Of a stretch of DNA of 64,000 bases, positions 44,128 to 55,164 are shown piece by piece. The translations under genes were made by a program, and so were the position numbers. Under the pieces are notes generated by a model. It was not told the DNA's origin and ran no database searches. It saw nothing but the letters and a program-made list of their open reading frames with translations. Each line of letters opens with the position of its first letter. The first letter of the stretch is position 1. The DNA comes from Lepidostoma basale (Eukaryota > Arthropoda > Insecta > Trichoptera > Lepidostomatidae), in contig JAHDVF020000761.1 in assembly GCA_022606425.2 (NCBI GenBank), positions 186,001 to 250,000 of the forward strand. Direction: 5' to 3'.

Positions 44128-44611
44128 ATTATATCGCACGTTGAAAACAAAAGTGACACTGTACAAAAATCTCAATTTTTCAGTACGGTCATTTAAAGTT
44201 TTTGTGAGGTCAATAACTTGACTGTGAGTAGAAATATATCAAATGTTGTTGTTTTATATATTAGTTTAGATGTTGTTCTATCAGAATCAAGTTGATTTTA
44301 ATTAGGTTAATAAGGTTTTCCCTTATGTGATAATGTGTTTGTCTCTCTTTTATACTACTGTTTATATACCTTTATAATGTGCTCTTTCCCTTAAGCTATA
44401 ATATGTTTGTATTATTTTTATAAATTCAATTTTATTAATCCAATGTAACAATTTTTGGGATCTCAAAAATGAGTGTTCACAACACTCACGAGACTCCTAT
44501 ACAAAATAAAGAGAAAAAAAAAAAAAAAAAACAGGCAAAACTTTTAATGACCGGACTGAAAAATTGAGATTTTTGTATAGTGTCACTTTTGTTTTCAACG
44601 TGCGATATATA
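44128..44611. mobile_element. MITE with ~75-bp terminal inverted repeats
   Basis: Left TIR 44130-44206 (ATATCGCACGTTGAAAACAA ... CAGTACGGTCATTTAAAG) and right TIR 44536-44610, its complement with few differences. The ~330-bp interior is non-coding, with an A16 run just before the right TIR. No transposase, so non-autonomous; the superfamily is not evident from the termini (TTATATCGCACG). Confidence 0.75.
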
Positions 44612-46725
44612 AAAACCTTGATATAGTAGGAATACTAAATTTACGTTAAACTACATCGCGAGAGAGAGGAAGGAGAAAACGGAAGTGTACCTTGAGAAGC
44701 GCGAAAGGGAAGAAAGTAAGGAGCTTGTTGCTCGTCCTCGTCAAAACAAAATTTTATTTATGATGTTTAGCAAACATTAATTTAGTTTATTTATGTTGGG
44801 GAAGCTAACTTTTAACATAAATACTCTCGGAAGAAAGATATTTCACAAGTGTATTTCACGGGTTATTTAACTTGGGGAAGGCAAATATTTGCTCCCGAAT
44901 AGCGACAATCCCCAAATATCAAGCAAAGGTCTAACCTTTGGCACGCGCTGCTGTAAAAACAGCGCTCGGGAGGTATTATTAGCGGGACCTTTCCATTGTC
45001 GGACGGCCCTCACTTCACTCACCTCGATGAACGTTTGGGCGCCGAATCACACACCGGGGAAACGTCAATTACCCGCTTAACAATTGAACACTCAATTTAT
45101 TATCACTTTGAATGATTTAATATCACGAGACGTATATTAATCACGTCCTTGTCCCGGCTTCGGCCGCGTCCGGAGACCTTTTCTTCCTTACAAAAATAAC
45201 GATTTTCAGGCTTAAACGCATTACGCAACAATCCTCGCCGACTTGAAAAGATTCTATGGCGACAACTCTTGTGATTTCTGAGAAACTTCCCCTCCGAGAT
45301 AATGAAAGATATTAAATATTTTCTTTGTTGAAAATGTCCTTTATATTTTTATGTCGTGGACTTAAAACTGTCGAAATATGCTATAACATTTTCTAGACGT
45401 ACTAAACCAGAAAAAATCACCATAAACCGCTATAAAGCGAGAAAACTGTTCGACTCCATGTGTGTTTTAGTTGAGTTGATTGTACATCATGAATAAGTTA
45501 TTCGATCCTCGGATCGGAGTTTCCTATCAATCCTTCGGATGTGCCTGAACCTTCAGACGGCGCGTGCCGCTGCTTCAGAGGAGGTAAATAGACAGGAAAA
45601 GATAAACACCGAAACAGGGGAGAGCGACAAATGATCTAATAAAAGCGTAAAAACCCCGTTCTGGCTTTGATATCCAAAGTTTGAGACGGATTTTTATTGA
45701 CCCCTTAAGATTGCGGTGGTGAAGGTGACACCGGCGTGGCGCAGGGGGGGCTGTAACCTGTATTACGTAGCCCTTACCTTATACTCTTTACTCTGCACCC
45801 CTCCGCTCAGGAATCAGAGGTCTTTATGGCTTTAGTCAGATAATAGCTCAAGATAAAAGAATGCTTCCTAAATTAGGAGCTATTGTATAAGCCCTGCCTT
45901 GGCGTAATGGGCTTATCGTAGGTCTCTTCGAGAAATTTATTACGTGAGTGATATCTTAGCAAACAGTATTAAATGTTAGGGCTGCCACCTTTCCGGTTTT
46001 GAGACATTATTTTCGGGTTTATGCGTCTCCACGCTGGTTGTAAATTCTAGCTATAAACTTGAGGAGTAAAATAAATGTAAGCCCTATTTACAGTGATGCT
46101 TTATGTGTGCTGAGTAACACTTTGATATTCTGAGCCCATAAGAAAGGGACTCGACAATACAAGCGATAAAATATTTTGGAATGAATGGAGTGATGTACAG
46201 CGAACATTCTAGATTATATTCTGGAGCGGCGGCGGGCTCCCCAGAACCCCGACGAAACTCTTAAATTATGCGTCCATTCGTCATGAAATTAGAGTTGACA
46301 GAAATCTAATTCCGCCTAATTGCGTACAACTGTCTCAACTCTGCGTCGCGTCGGCCGCTCCGCTCTCTTCTTCTTTCTGGTTCTTTGCTAAAAACTATGT
46401 GGAAATAGTACTTCTAATTGATTATCAAAGGCAGTGTAGATTCCCCGACGGGCCTTCTCAGAATACGAATTAATGCCGCATACTAACGCGCTACGGCAGT
46501 TCCTATAACGTAAACGAAATCTCATTTTACTTTAGTTCACATTAGTTAATGAAAAGTAGAGCCGTCAAATTTACATTGGTCGAAATTGAAACTTTTTATA
46601 ATTAACTTTTTTTTTCGCCCTGTGTAAAAATTATATAATTTGATACTTTATATCAGCTAATCAAAATAAAACTTTGAAATTTAATATTGATTCATTTTCT
46701 AGAAGTAATTTAATATTAACGAAAT
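44612..46725. other. Longest TE-free stretch of the intron, GC-richer
   Basis: 44900-46520 is unique, distinctly GC-richer than average and without repeats. Small open frames (for example 44889-45080) have no domain. No splice-bounded Ig exon was found. Candidate for conserved regulatory elements. Confidence 0.4.
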
Positions 46726-46729
46726 GTTC

Positions 46730-46808
46730 GTATCCTGAAAGATTTATTGTGGTGGACAGAACACTCAGAAACTGATTCAGGGGGCCTGGGTTCAAGCCTG
46801 GACATGAC
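46730..46808 (+). mobile_element. tRNA-derived SINE (family 2), head only
   Basis: GTGGTGGACAGAACACTC, then CTGATTCAGG, GGGCCTGGGTTCAAGCCTGG (box B). Same head as 19600-19740 on the other strand. Followed at once by a LINE tail. Confidence 0.6.
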
Positions 46809-46809
46809 C

Positions 46810-46890
46810 TGATAACTAACTAACTTACCATCACGCCGTTTCCCCGGAGGAGTAGGCAGAGAAGATGGATCGCCATACCGTTCTGAAAAT
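46810..46890 (-). mobile_element. GTTA-tail LINE family, terminal 80 bp
   Basis: TAACTAACTAACTTACCATCACGCC, GTTTCCCCGGAGGAGTAGGC, AGAAGATGGATCGCC. The 3' tail abuts the SINE head at 46808. Confidence 0.75.
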
Positions 46891-47054
46891 CATTCGATTA
46901 GTTTTATTCCTAGGTTTTAGATGTTTTTAAATAGTATCAATCAATAATATGTCACTCCAATATTATATCATGCGACTTCCATAAACCTGACGTTTAACAA
47001 TATATAATATAAAGTTATTTATTCGATATGCTTCGCAACATATTTTAAATGTCC

Positions 47055-47365
47055 TCCAGAGAGTCAGGAGCTGATAGAGAATTGTTGACCAATATGTTGG
47101 CAAACCTTTAAGGTGGCTTATTTATGTCATGTGATTAGGGGGGGAAATGATGAATTTATACACCTGTTCATTGAAGGAAAAACAGTAGGTTGACAAGGTG
47201 GTTGATAAATTAGCAGGAGACGAATCCTGGCTCCACAACATAAGGGACTGGACCGGAGCGTTAAGGAGCTGTTACGATCTGACAGAAATGCCTACTTTTG
47301 GAAAGCAATCAACGATGGAGAGACCTGACATGACACCGGAAGAAGAAGAGATAGAGAAGATCTAA
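47055..47365 (+). pseudogene. LINE tail (W-L-x-N-I-R-x-W/D type) with GAA tail
   Basis: Plus strand 47220-47340: SWLHNIRDWTGALRSCYDLT, then after a frame change AFWKAINDGE-like sequence. It resembles the R-R-x-S-W-L-x-N-x-R-x-W ending of another arthropod LINE group. Ends ACATGACACCGGAAGAAGAAG, the same ending as 52425-52500. Confidence 0.55.
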
Positions 47366-47399
47366 ACAGTGATCGAAATTTCCATATTAAGTAGTTGAT

Positions 47400-47490
47400 A
47401 CGAATTCCAACGTCTGTTTTCTTAAAGTTTTATCAATTTTATAGAAATAACTTATATCGCCTTAAAAAGACATTTTTTGCCTATTAAATA
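47400..47490. repeat. Hammerhead-type repeat family A, one arm
   Basis: TACGAATTCCAACGTCTG, TTTTCTTAAAGTTTTATC, ATATCGCCTTAAAAAGACATT: the 5' stem I arm of family A with a decayed core on the minus strand. Confidence 0.45.
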
Positions 47491-47808
47491 AAGTAAGTTA
47501 TTGTTTCGAATCCATTTAGCTTTTAAAACTTTGATAACATGTTAGTAAATGTAGACTGGATTTAATATAAAAAAATATATGTATCAATTCCTTTTTCATC
47601 AAATTCAACTGGTTTTAAATGGAAGTACTGTTGGCCTCCCTCATTAAGATCAAGCCTTGCTAGAATGTTTTTTTTACCATTTAAAAAATTCAAAAAATAT
47701 TTAGGATATTCGTCATTTTCTATTAATGTTCTAAAATTAAATTGCCCCAATAATGTAAAACATAAGTTTCCCTTAATATTTTATAATCGATTTCTCCGTT
47801 TTAATACA

Positions 47809-49091
47809 TAGGTTGCCTTTTATTTTTTTACAATCGAACAATAGATGGCATTAGTGAATTATGGCATCACTGTATTTGTGAACACTGACGTTTGTTATTG
47901 CGAAGCCAGTGGCAGCATAGTAATTGACCGATTAGGTTGTTGATAGTGAACGTTTAAAAGAAGCAAGTTTGTGCAAAAATGGAGATCACTCGTGAAGGTT
48001 TTCGTTGGATGATTTTTTATGATTTTAAAAAAGGTCTTACTCGACAACAAGGCATAGAATCGCTTCGTGCAACTTTTGGTAATGAAGCACCATCAGAGAA
48101 AACTGTTTGCAGGTTTGCAGAATTTTTTCGTGGTCGTGCGTCCGTCAGTGATGAAGGACGAGAAGGTCGGCCAAAATCGGTTGTCATTCCGAGAAACATC
48201 GATGCTGTGCGCATTGTGATTAAAAAAGATCGGCATGTGACTTACAGACAGATAGAGGCCACTCTTGGCATATTACAGACTGCAATACAATCGGTTTTAC
48301 ATGAGCATTTAGGTGTGAGAAAGATTTGTTCCAGATGGATTTCGCATAATTTGACCGAAACGAAAAAAAGGCTCGTGTTGATTGATGGCACGAAACGTTG
48401 AAAAAATTCGACCAAGGAAGGTTCAAAATCCGTATACAACATTGTTACAGGACACGAAACTTGGATATATTCGTATGAACCTGAAAACAAACAACATTAT
48501 ATTGTTAGGGTGTTTGACGATGAACCCAATCCCACTAAAGTTTGTTCGTTCACGGAGCACTTCCAATAAAATGATCGCTTGTTTCTTCGGTTGCACTGGA
48601 CACTTTGCAACCCTTCCTTTAGAGGATCAAAGAACTGTTAATGCCAAATGGTATACAACAATTTGTTTGCCAACGGTCTTCGATGAAATAAGGAAAAACA
48701 ACAAAAAACTTCGCATCATTCTTCATCACGACAATGCCAGCTCCCATAAAGCACGTCAAACAACTGAATATTTGAAGGAGAAAAACATCGAATGAATGTC
48801 TCATTTCCCGTGTTCACCTGATTTATCGCCTAATGACTTCTTTTTGTTCCCTACTGTCAAACAAAAGATGCGTGGACAGCGATTTTCATCGCCTCAAGAA
48901 GCTGTTGAAGACATTCAAAACCATGTTTCTACAATATCAGCTTCATAGCGGAAAAAATGTTTCCAGAATTGGTTTGAACGTATGCAAAAATGTATATACC
49001 TAAAAAGCAAATATTTCGAAAAGCAATAAAACACTTTGTTTCAAACTTGTTTGTTTCTGTTTTTTTGTAAAAACATAAAAGGCAACCCTTA
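47809..49091 (+). mobile_element. Mariner (DD34D) transposon, dead copy
   Basis: Terminal inverted repeats GGTTGCCTTTTATTTTTTTA (47811-47830) and, at the other end, complement of AAAACATAAAAGGCAACCC (49071-49088), flanked by TA at both ends (47809-47810 and 49090-49091). At ~1.28 kb it has full mariner length. Two or three bases are lost at the left tip. The transposase is broken (next entry). Confidence 0.9.
47979..49029 (+). pseudogene. Mariner transposase, inactivated
   Basis: Cut-and-paste transposase of the mariner family. The N-terminal HTH region is open from ATG 47979 (REGFRWMIFYDFKKGLTRQQ; then KDRHVTYRQIEATLGI). Damage: a frameshift in the A-run at ~48362-48368, a stop soon after, a second frameshift at ~48417, a third (extra T in GTTTGTTCG) at ~48541, a stop at 48793-48795 and another at ~48947. 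First catalytic Asp is His (T-G-H-E-T-W, 48453-48455). The second (HHDNASSH) and third (SPDLSPND) are present, 34 residues apart, as in DD34D mariners. Reading frame ends at 49027-49029. Original length would be ~345-350 residues. Confidence 0.92.
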
Positions 49092-49127
49092 TACGCAAAG
49101 TTTCAAAAACGTTCATTAAGAATAAAA

Positions 49128-49195
49128 CGGTATGTATACCGTGGTTAAATACAAAGTGTTTTATTCATGTTCTACTTTTAAAATGTCTAAGTGAG
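49128..49195 (+). repeat. Hammerhead family D, arm only
   Basis: AACGGTATGTATACCGTGG and TTAAATACAAAGTGTTTTATT match the distal arm of the 41935-42117 foldback. The core is absent. Confidence 0.5.
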
Positions 49196-49550
49196 TCCTT
49201 TATATGAAAAAAATCAATTAATTACCTTTTTGATGCCGTCCTTTACAGAATAAGGTTCATTGATTACGCAATATACACTTCATTAAGTAAACATATAATT
49301 AATTTTAATGAACCGAAGGGGTGAACACACTTAAGTTTAATTTTCTTGACATGTTCAAAAGGTGTTTAAGTTCACCATCTGGAGATCGATATGAATGTAT
49401 ATATTGCTCCCGATACCTATATAAACAATCGGTCATCAATTATGATTTCAATTTTTTTCATTTTCAATAGTATATTATTAATATTTTTCTGTGGTTAAGC
49501 TTTAAGTCTTAAGTTTGAATTTATTGATAAAAAAAACTAAATTTAATAAT
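49196..49550. other. AT-rich intron, no gene seen
   Basis: Nothing recognised. Confidence 0.4.
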
Positions 49551-50893
49551 AAGGTAACGGCACCAGTAATGGACAGACCCCTAGTTATGGACAAAAGTTT
49601 TTAAAAATCTTAAAAATAAGAAATATTGAAATTTTTTCATACCATCAACATTGAACTATAAATTATAGATCCTTCTCTGTCAACTGACATAAATTTCATT
49701 CCAATCCGCCATTATTTTACGAAATAACGGACATTTATACGACCCCACGCGAACGACATTTGCGAAATTCATAATTTCTTGCAGAATTCATTAGTGAGGT
49801 GAGTAGATGTTTTGTAATAATTCGTAGAAATCTTAGTAATTACTTATTATCTAATTGAATAATGCGTTTTGTAGACATATCACAGAAACGAAATCATACT
49901 AAATTCATATGTAGCTACTTGTACAGTTTGTCAAATTTGAATGTTCATTACTGAGTATCGATTTTCAATACGGACCAGTGATGGACAAAAATGTCCATAA
50001 TTGTTTACACCGCAATTAAAGTTAATTTGTTGTAATGTCAGGTTTCTTGTAAAATTATGCTTATGATACTGATAAAAGCAAGGGATTCAGTCATGGACAT
50101 GGATGTAGAATACTGGTTGTCCATATGTGGATCGCAAATGAGGGTATCATTTTGTGTATTTTCTTTTATAGCAATAGCACCCAAAAAAATTATACACCGG
50201 AACAAATGAAGCGTGCCGTAGACGCGTGAAAAAAGGAGAAGAGGTAGGTGCAGCAGCGTTTAAGTATGGTGTACCACGCATTACTCTTAGAAATAATGTC
50301 ACCGGGAAAAGCCCTGCGGTTTGTATATACAATGGGCCCAGATACGATCCTTACAGCTCAAGAAGAGCTCACAAGGAAGTTACTAAGTGGAAGACTAACC
50401 ATCCAGGTCAGGGGGCCACTTATCTTTGGGAAACACCTTCAGATGGCAGGAAAGACCCGATAAGATTTGGTACAGAATGGAAGACATTGTGGAAAGGATT
50501 AAAGAACCTTTTTATAAAGTAATGGAGATGGAAAAATATTTACCTGACATCTATGTGCCCTAAAGAGGTGGTGCTAAGAATGATTTAAACTAAAAAAAAT
50601 GTTTTTGTTGTACGTCCAATACTGAATGTCCATTACCGGGTGTTGTTCATTACTGAGTGTCCATAATTAAATTTAATCTGTCCATCACCGGTGATTAGAA
50701 ATGACTGGGGTCATCTAACTTTTTTTATTTAAACCTGACCCCTTAAATTATTTTCATTATTAAAAACGATTCCCAACAAACCATTCTATTATTTTTTCAC
50801 ATCACCTAATTTAATTTCCTAAAATTATCTTTAAAACGGTCATTAAGTCTAAAAACATTGTCTTAAACTGTCCATCACTGGTGCCTTTACCTT
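49551..50893 (+). mobile_element. Pogo-like DNA transposon, dead copy
   Basis: Terminal inverted repeats AAGGTAACGGCACCAGTAAT (49551 on, 26 bp) and, at 50868-50893, the complement of AAGGTAAAGGCACCAGTGAT (24 of 26 identical by eye). Subterminal sequence repeats the phrase CCAGT-ATGGACA or TGTCCAT-ACTGG many times (for example 49975, 50630, 50655, 50685). Interior encodes a psq-type HTH (next entry). 1,343 bp; the DDE domain is gone, so internally deleted. Confidence 0.7.
50186..50470 (+). pseudogene. Psq-type HTH of a pogo/Tigger-like transposase, broken
   Basis: Read in three frames: NYTPEQMKRAVDA (50187-50228), then KKGEEVGAAAFKYGVPRITL and RNNVTGKSPAVC, then MGPDTILTAQEE. This matches the Y-T-x-E-x-M-x-x-A .. 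A-A-x-x-Y-G-V-P-x-x-T-L-x-x-x-V-x-G pattern of Psq/CENP-B-type DNA-binding helices, followed by the usual G-P-x-x-x-L-T-x-E-E-E segment. Frameshifts fall near 50228 and 50320. What follows is not recognisable as a DDE domain. Confidence 0.75.
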
Positions 50894-52080
50894 TTGTGTT
50901 TCAATAAATTAGGCTTTGTCGTACACTTCCCAAATGTATTATACATACAGGCTTGTATTTATATTCACAAAATACACAAACACTTAATCCCACTTGCTCG
51001 CGAGAAGTTGTTATCGCTTGATACTGAGTTAATTCATCAGACTTTTCTTGTTTACTTTTACGATTTCGTTTGTTCCCTCACGAAAACTATTGTACGGGAG
51101 CTTTTATTTTTAATTAATTCTTCGTTACCCCGAGCATTTCTGGAATACTTCAAGCCATTTATATGCTTTTCTTTTACAAACAGAAACTACAATTTTTCAT
51201 CCTCTAAAATTTCTAAGCGACTTTTAATCTCTTAACCTTCTGTCGGGCGCAGACGATCATACAAGCTAAGGACACACATTTTTTGTTATATCGCCCTGCC
51301 ATAAAGCGGCATTGGCACTTTATAATTTCAGTAGCTGCATATTTTGATGTTTTATTGCAGCTCTCACTCATAATTTTTCATTGTCATTGATTACGGGAAA
51401 TTGTTCAAAAAAGCTTATTACACCCGAACTCATTTGTTTATTTCGCGTAAAGAATGAGTATTATAAAAATATTCAATGATTTTGTGAAAAAACCGTATTA
51501 AACCAGTCTAACCTATCTTTAACGTATCCGAACTCTTTATACACAATAGCTTATAATCTCTTAAATTCACTCGGCAATAGGTAGATTAGTTGAACCGAAA
51601 ACAAATTTCAGGGATCTAGCCTTTACAGTTGCTAATTAATCAGATTAAAACAATCTCCCATCACACATTAGCTACATTATTGATCTGACAGATTTAAGGT
51701 CTAAGCCGAAACCCCATATTTTTCTTATTTTATAACTAATTTAATGTTTTTATATTGTGATTTTCTAACCGATCCTGAATATCAAATTAGCAATCATACA
51801 AGATTTAAACTACTGTGAATACCCGTTATTACATCATGAAAACAGTATACTAAAAATTTGCGAATCATTTGTTTTTTATGCAATATTTTTTTGTAAATTC
51901 GTTTTAACTTTTTTTTTTGTTTTTAAACTTATTTAAACAACATTAAATAATAATCTAGAAAATTTCGCTTTTGCATAAATTAACTAAATAATATTTTTTA
52001 TACTTAATGAGCATCAAGCACGTCACGCCTCAACTCTACACACAACACATTGCGCCCGATGGAAGGTTAATCTTGAATAC
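50894..52080. other. Intron, no gene seen
   Basis: 51000-51700 is slightly GC-richer unique sequence; the 113-codon frame at 50894-51235 has no recognised domain. Confidence 0.4.
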
Positions 52081-52084
52081 ATTA

Positions 52085-52409
52085 AATATTTAACATTTTA
52101 CAAATTAAATGAAATTTAAGTTTTATTTAAATAGTCCATTGTTTTAAAACAACACTATGATAACACTATGATACTTCAACATTATTGCTGTTAAAATTTA
52201 AAACACTGTTATATATCACAATTTATTTTTATTTACTGAGTGTCGCGACAACTGTTTCGCTAACCGATGTTGGCATCATCAGGTGTTAGAATAAACCAGT
52301 TTATTGTTACACCTGATGATGCCAACATCGGTAGGAAAACGTCGCGACACTCAGTAAATAAAAAGAAATTGTGATATATAACAGTGTTTTAAATTTTAAC
52401 AGTAATAAG
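52085..52409. repeat. Hammerhead-type foldback, family B
   Basis: Arms 52181-52284 and 52308-52409 are near-exact inverted copies (AAAACACTGTTATATATCAC, TTTACTGAGTGTCGCGAC). Left extension 52085-52180 (AACAACACTATGATAAC, AATAGTCCATTGTTTT) matches the downstream part of the copy at 29115-29300. The left arm holds an intact core on minus (next entry). The right arm on plus has CUGAUGA and GCCAACAUCGG, but GAAA is within GGAAAAC and stem II is broken. Confidence 0.7.
52246..52284 (-). ncRNA. Hammerhead ribozyme motif, family B
   Basis: Minus strand: CUGAUGA (52282-52276), U, stem II GCCAAC-AUCG-GUUAGC with one C-A mismatch, GAAA (52258-52255), self-complementary CAGUUG (G-U pairs), U-C with cleavage expected between 52247 and 52246, then GCGACACUC. 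All conserved core bases are intact. Proximal stem I is weak. Confidence 0.65.
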
Positions 52410-52424
52410 TTTTATTTATTAAAC

Positions 52425-52500
52425 TTTTGCCGCCTCTGCTGCAGTGATAGACAACGTTAGGGGGAGCTGACACGGCACCGGAAGAAGAAGAAGAATTAAA
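52425..52500 (+). mobile_element. LINE 3' end with GAA tail
   Basis: CCGCCTCTGCTGCAGTGA, GTTAGGGGGAGCTGACACGG, CACCGGAAGAAGAAGAAG: the last ~70 bp of the element type at 47055-47365. Confidence 0.55.
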
Positions 52501-52539
52501 TTTTAGCTTAGAGAGAATGATATAGATTAGATTTTTATG

Positions 52540-52690
52540 ATAATAAGACAAAGATATAGACCGAGGAAAGCATGACTTGATAAAATCAATCAAATTTGAA
52601 TAGTCTAAAATTTAAGTAGGGAAAATCTGTGTGCGTGCAAAACATGTCGTACAGATGTGGAAAATTCAAAGAAAAAAAGCGTGTCTGTAT
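52540..52690 (+). mobile_element. GTTA-tail LINE family, decayed fragment
   Basis: AAAGATATAGACCGAGGAAAGC, CATGACTTGATAAAATCAAT, TCTGTGTGCGTGCAAAAC, GATGTGGAAAATTC; terminus missing. Confidence 0.6.
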
Positions 52691-53370
52691 TGTCTTTGTC
52701 TATTTTAACATTGTATTTGTTTATTAAAAGAATATTTTATTCTTCCAAATGATTATTTAAATGAGATTATTTAGAAGATTAAAACATTGTTATAATTTAC
52801 AAAAACAATAACATTAATATTCATAAGAAAGTATATTGTAATGATAAATAATTTAATTGAATTTTTAGGAAAATCTAAATGTTTCAATTAATACGAATGT
52901 GAAAGTAAAATAAATTTCGCATAATTTAGTAAACATTATAAAAAATTTACAAGATTTTCCATTAAAAAACATTTCTGGGTATGAATTTTTTATTAAAAAA
53001 ATCATTTATATATAACATTTCTCAAAAGATCACTTAAATAAAGTAAGCTATATTTACATACATGATGTTTATAAAAACGGTGCGTTTCCTTCTTCTTGTT
53101 ATGTGCCAGATGTCCACCTGACAGACAACGCTGCTGGATGCAACATCAGATCCTATTGTATACAGGGGACTGGACAATTCAAGCATTGCATTTTGTTTGT
53201 CCGTTTGCAAAAAATCAAACCATAGCAATTATTTCCACGCGGCGCTACTGGGAACAATACACAATCTGTCAAACCTTGCACCACAATTTATTGGTTTATT
53301 TATTCAGGTAAGAAACAGCAGAGGAAGGCTTACTATTACTACCACATATACGTATACATATTTTTTATTT
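52691..53370. other. AT-rich intron; possible LINE scrap
   Basis: 53096-53180 encodes RCWMQHQILLYTGDWTIQAL on plus, weakly like the R-x-S-W-L .. W-T-G ending of the 47055-47365 element. Otherwise nothing recognised. Confidence 0.35.
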
Positions 53371-53374
53371 ATTT

Positions 53375-53550
53375 TGTTGAATCGCTCTTTACATCATTAC
53401 AGAGCGAACCAAATCGATATAGAGGGTATAGCTATCATATTGATTCTCGTGACATGTGATTGGTAGCCTATTGCCATTTTATTATCACGCGAATTCTGCC
53501 CCAGACTAAAGACAGTGTGTCAATCACACTGTTATCGCCGGGAATCGTCA
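53375..53550 (-). mobile_element. tRNA-derived SINE (family 1), head-truncated
   Basis: Contains the 3' part (ATCGCTCTTTACATCATTAC on plus, GAACCAAATCGATATAGAGG) and body (GCCATTTTATTATCACGCG, CAGACTAAAGACAGTGTG), and stops at CGCCGGGAATCG inside box B, so the tRNA head is cut off. Confidence 0.8.
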
Positions 53551-53624
53551 AATATGTTTAATTTTGACGACCAGTCGACAGTCGTCATATGGTATATGTT
53601 TAATAATTAATATATAGGCTTAAA

Positions 53625-54085
53625 ACTAACCAATTATTACGCCTTTTCCTGAAGGGACAGGCAGAAAGAAGTACCCACTCGCTGTTCTTTGGTAACATAC
53701 TTCTCTCACTTCCTCAACATTCATACATCGTGTTATTTTCGTTCTACTACGAACTCCTCGCGTGGCCGACATTCAATGTTCGATTCATTTTATCATTCCA
53801 CGTTTTCTTCGATTTTCGTATATTTCTAGTTCCATTTACATTGTTAACATCGTTACACTTTTTTACCATCCTTTCTAAATTCGTTCATTAATTACTTCGC
53901 TTAAAACACTTTTTTGTTCGTACTGCATGTACTCGTACTTCTTATATTTACATTCGACACTCTGTCATACACAGATTTTTCACGAATTCGTCTAAAAAAA
54001 TATCGTTTTTACTATAATTATAATACGTATTATTCTATAGGTATAATGGAAACACTGTGATGCTTAGTTAGTTTGTTAGTTTATC
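53625..54085 (-). mobile_element. GTTA-tail LINE family, long decayed copy
   Basis: Minus strand from AACCAATTATTACGCC through CATACATCGTGTTATTTTCG, CTCCTCGCGTGGCCGACATTC, GTTCCATTTACATTGTTAAC and CATTCGACACTCTGTCATAC to GTCTAAAA at ~53999. TACTCGTA is inserted at 53930-53937 where others read GCATTTACTTC. A separate plus-strand end (AACACTGTGATGCTTAGTTAG) is at 54050-54075. Confidence 0.75.
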
Positions 54086-54720
54086 ATACACAGTTTTATA
54101 TAAAATAATCTAATATCGCTTTACTCGAAGTACCTTGAAATACTGAGCTAAGGTATTTTAATTTGTATATTGTATAATATTATATTATGTAATTACATTC
54201 TTACATTAACAATTTCATATAAATCAGTACTATTACATTTTACAAAGGATTCCAATTCATAACTTCAATTTTGTTTGATGATAGTGAAATATTCCCATTC
54301 AAAGTATGTGTGCGGTTTTGTAACATTTGGTGACCTTTCAACTTTGTCACATATCTGGCGCTGAAAGCTTTCTATGAATAGCGCCCGAGAGGTAGCAGCT
54401 AACAACCATTCAACAACGGCAAAAACAACATCATGACTAAATTAAACTACGTAGAATTTACTACCAGTCTTCTTATATTGGAATTTCCGTAGGGTAAAGT
54501 GGGAGATATACGCCTATTATATATGTAACCCCATAAATCATAATATTATATAAATAGGCGAAATCCCGATGTCATCAAGAAAGAGTACCAGAATATTTTG
54601 AATACAAGAGAGCGATTGACGAATACTTCGATTATCTCCGAAAGTAATTCGAAAAATTCTAAATTCACACGATGGGCATGCCCGAGTACGTTTCTAGATA
54701 ATTTTGATTTTTTTTCTGAC
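54086..54720. other. Intron, no gene seen
   Basis: Nothing recognised; 54290-54480 is slightly GC-richer. Confidence 0.4.
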
Positions 54721-54724
54721 TATT

Positions 54725-54900
54725 GTTGTGTGGCAGTAGTGTAAAAAATTAAAGGCGAACAATTTGTTGTTGTTAATTATGAAATCTTTATTAAAAGTTA
54801 AGACTTGTAACTGATTACGATTGTACAGTTAACCAAGTTTTTAAACGGTAGAAAATCTTTACTTTATCGATTATTTCAAGGGTTGCAACTAGTATGTATT
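54725..54900 (+). repeat. Single unit of the 107-bp repeat with its leader
   Basis: Leader TGTTGTGTGGCAGTAGTG, AACAATTTGTTGTTGTTAA, then AACTGATTACGATTGTACAG, GGTAGAAAATCTTTACTTTA, GGTTGCAACTAGTATG. Same order as the start of the 4-copy array at 40530-41050. Confidence 0.8.
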
Positions 54901-54944
54901 ATTTGATATGGCGCTTTTATATGTGCTTATTAATATTATTATTA

Positions 54945-55090
54945 TTCTTCTTTCTATCCATCTCTTCACTGCTGGATGTATGCCTCTTCATATAGTCTCA
55001 ATTTTCCTCAATCATACGCGACTCTCATCCATCTTCTTTCTAATACTGGAATTATGTCGTCAGTCCATCTTTTTTGAGGTCGACCTATTT
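54945..55090 (-). pseudogene. LINE tail fragment (G-R-P-x-K-x-W-T-D type)
   Basis: Minus strand reads roughly GRPQKRWTDDIIPVLERRW-like sequence then MRVA and a W..E-E-A-Y-I-Q-Q ending, the C-terminal pattern of RTE-like LINE proteins. Frames are partly broken. Confidence 0.45.
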
Positions 55091-55164
55091 TTTTTTTATC
55101 CTTTTCAGGGTTTGAAAAAAGCCCAAAGTTTACCAAATCTTTCTTCCAAATGTCACCGCAAAAG

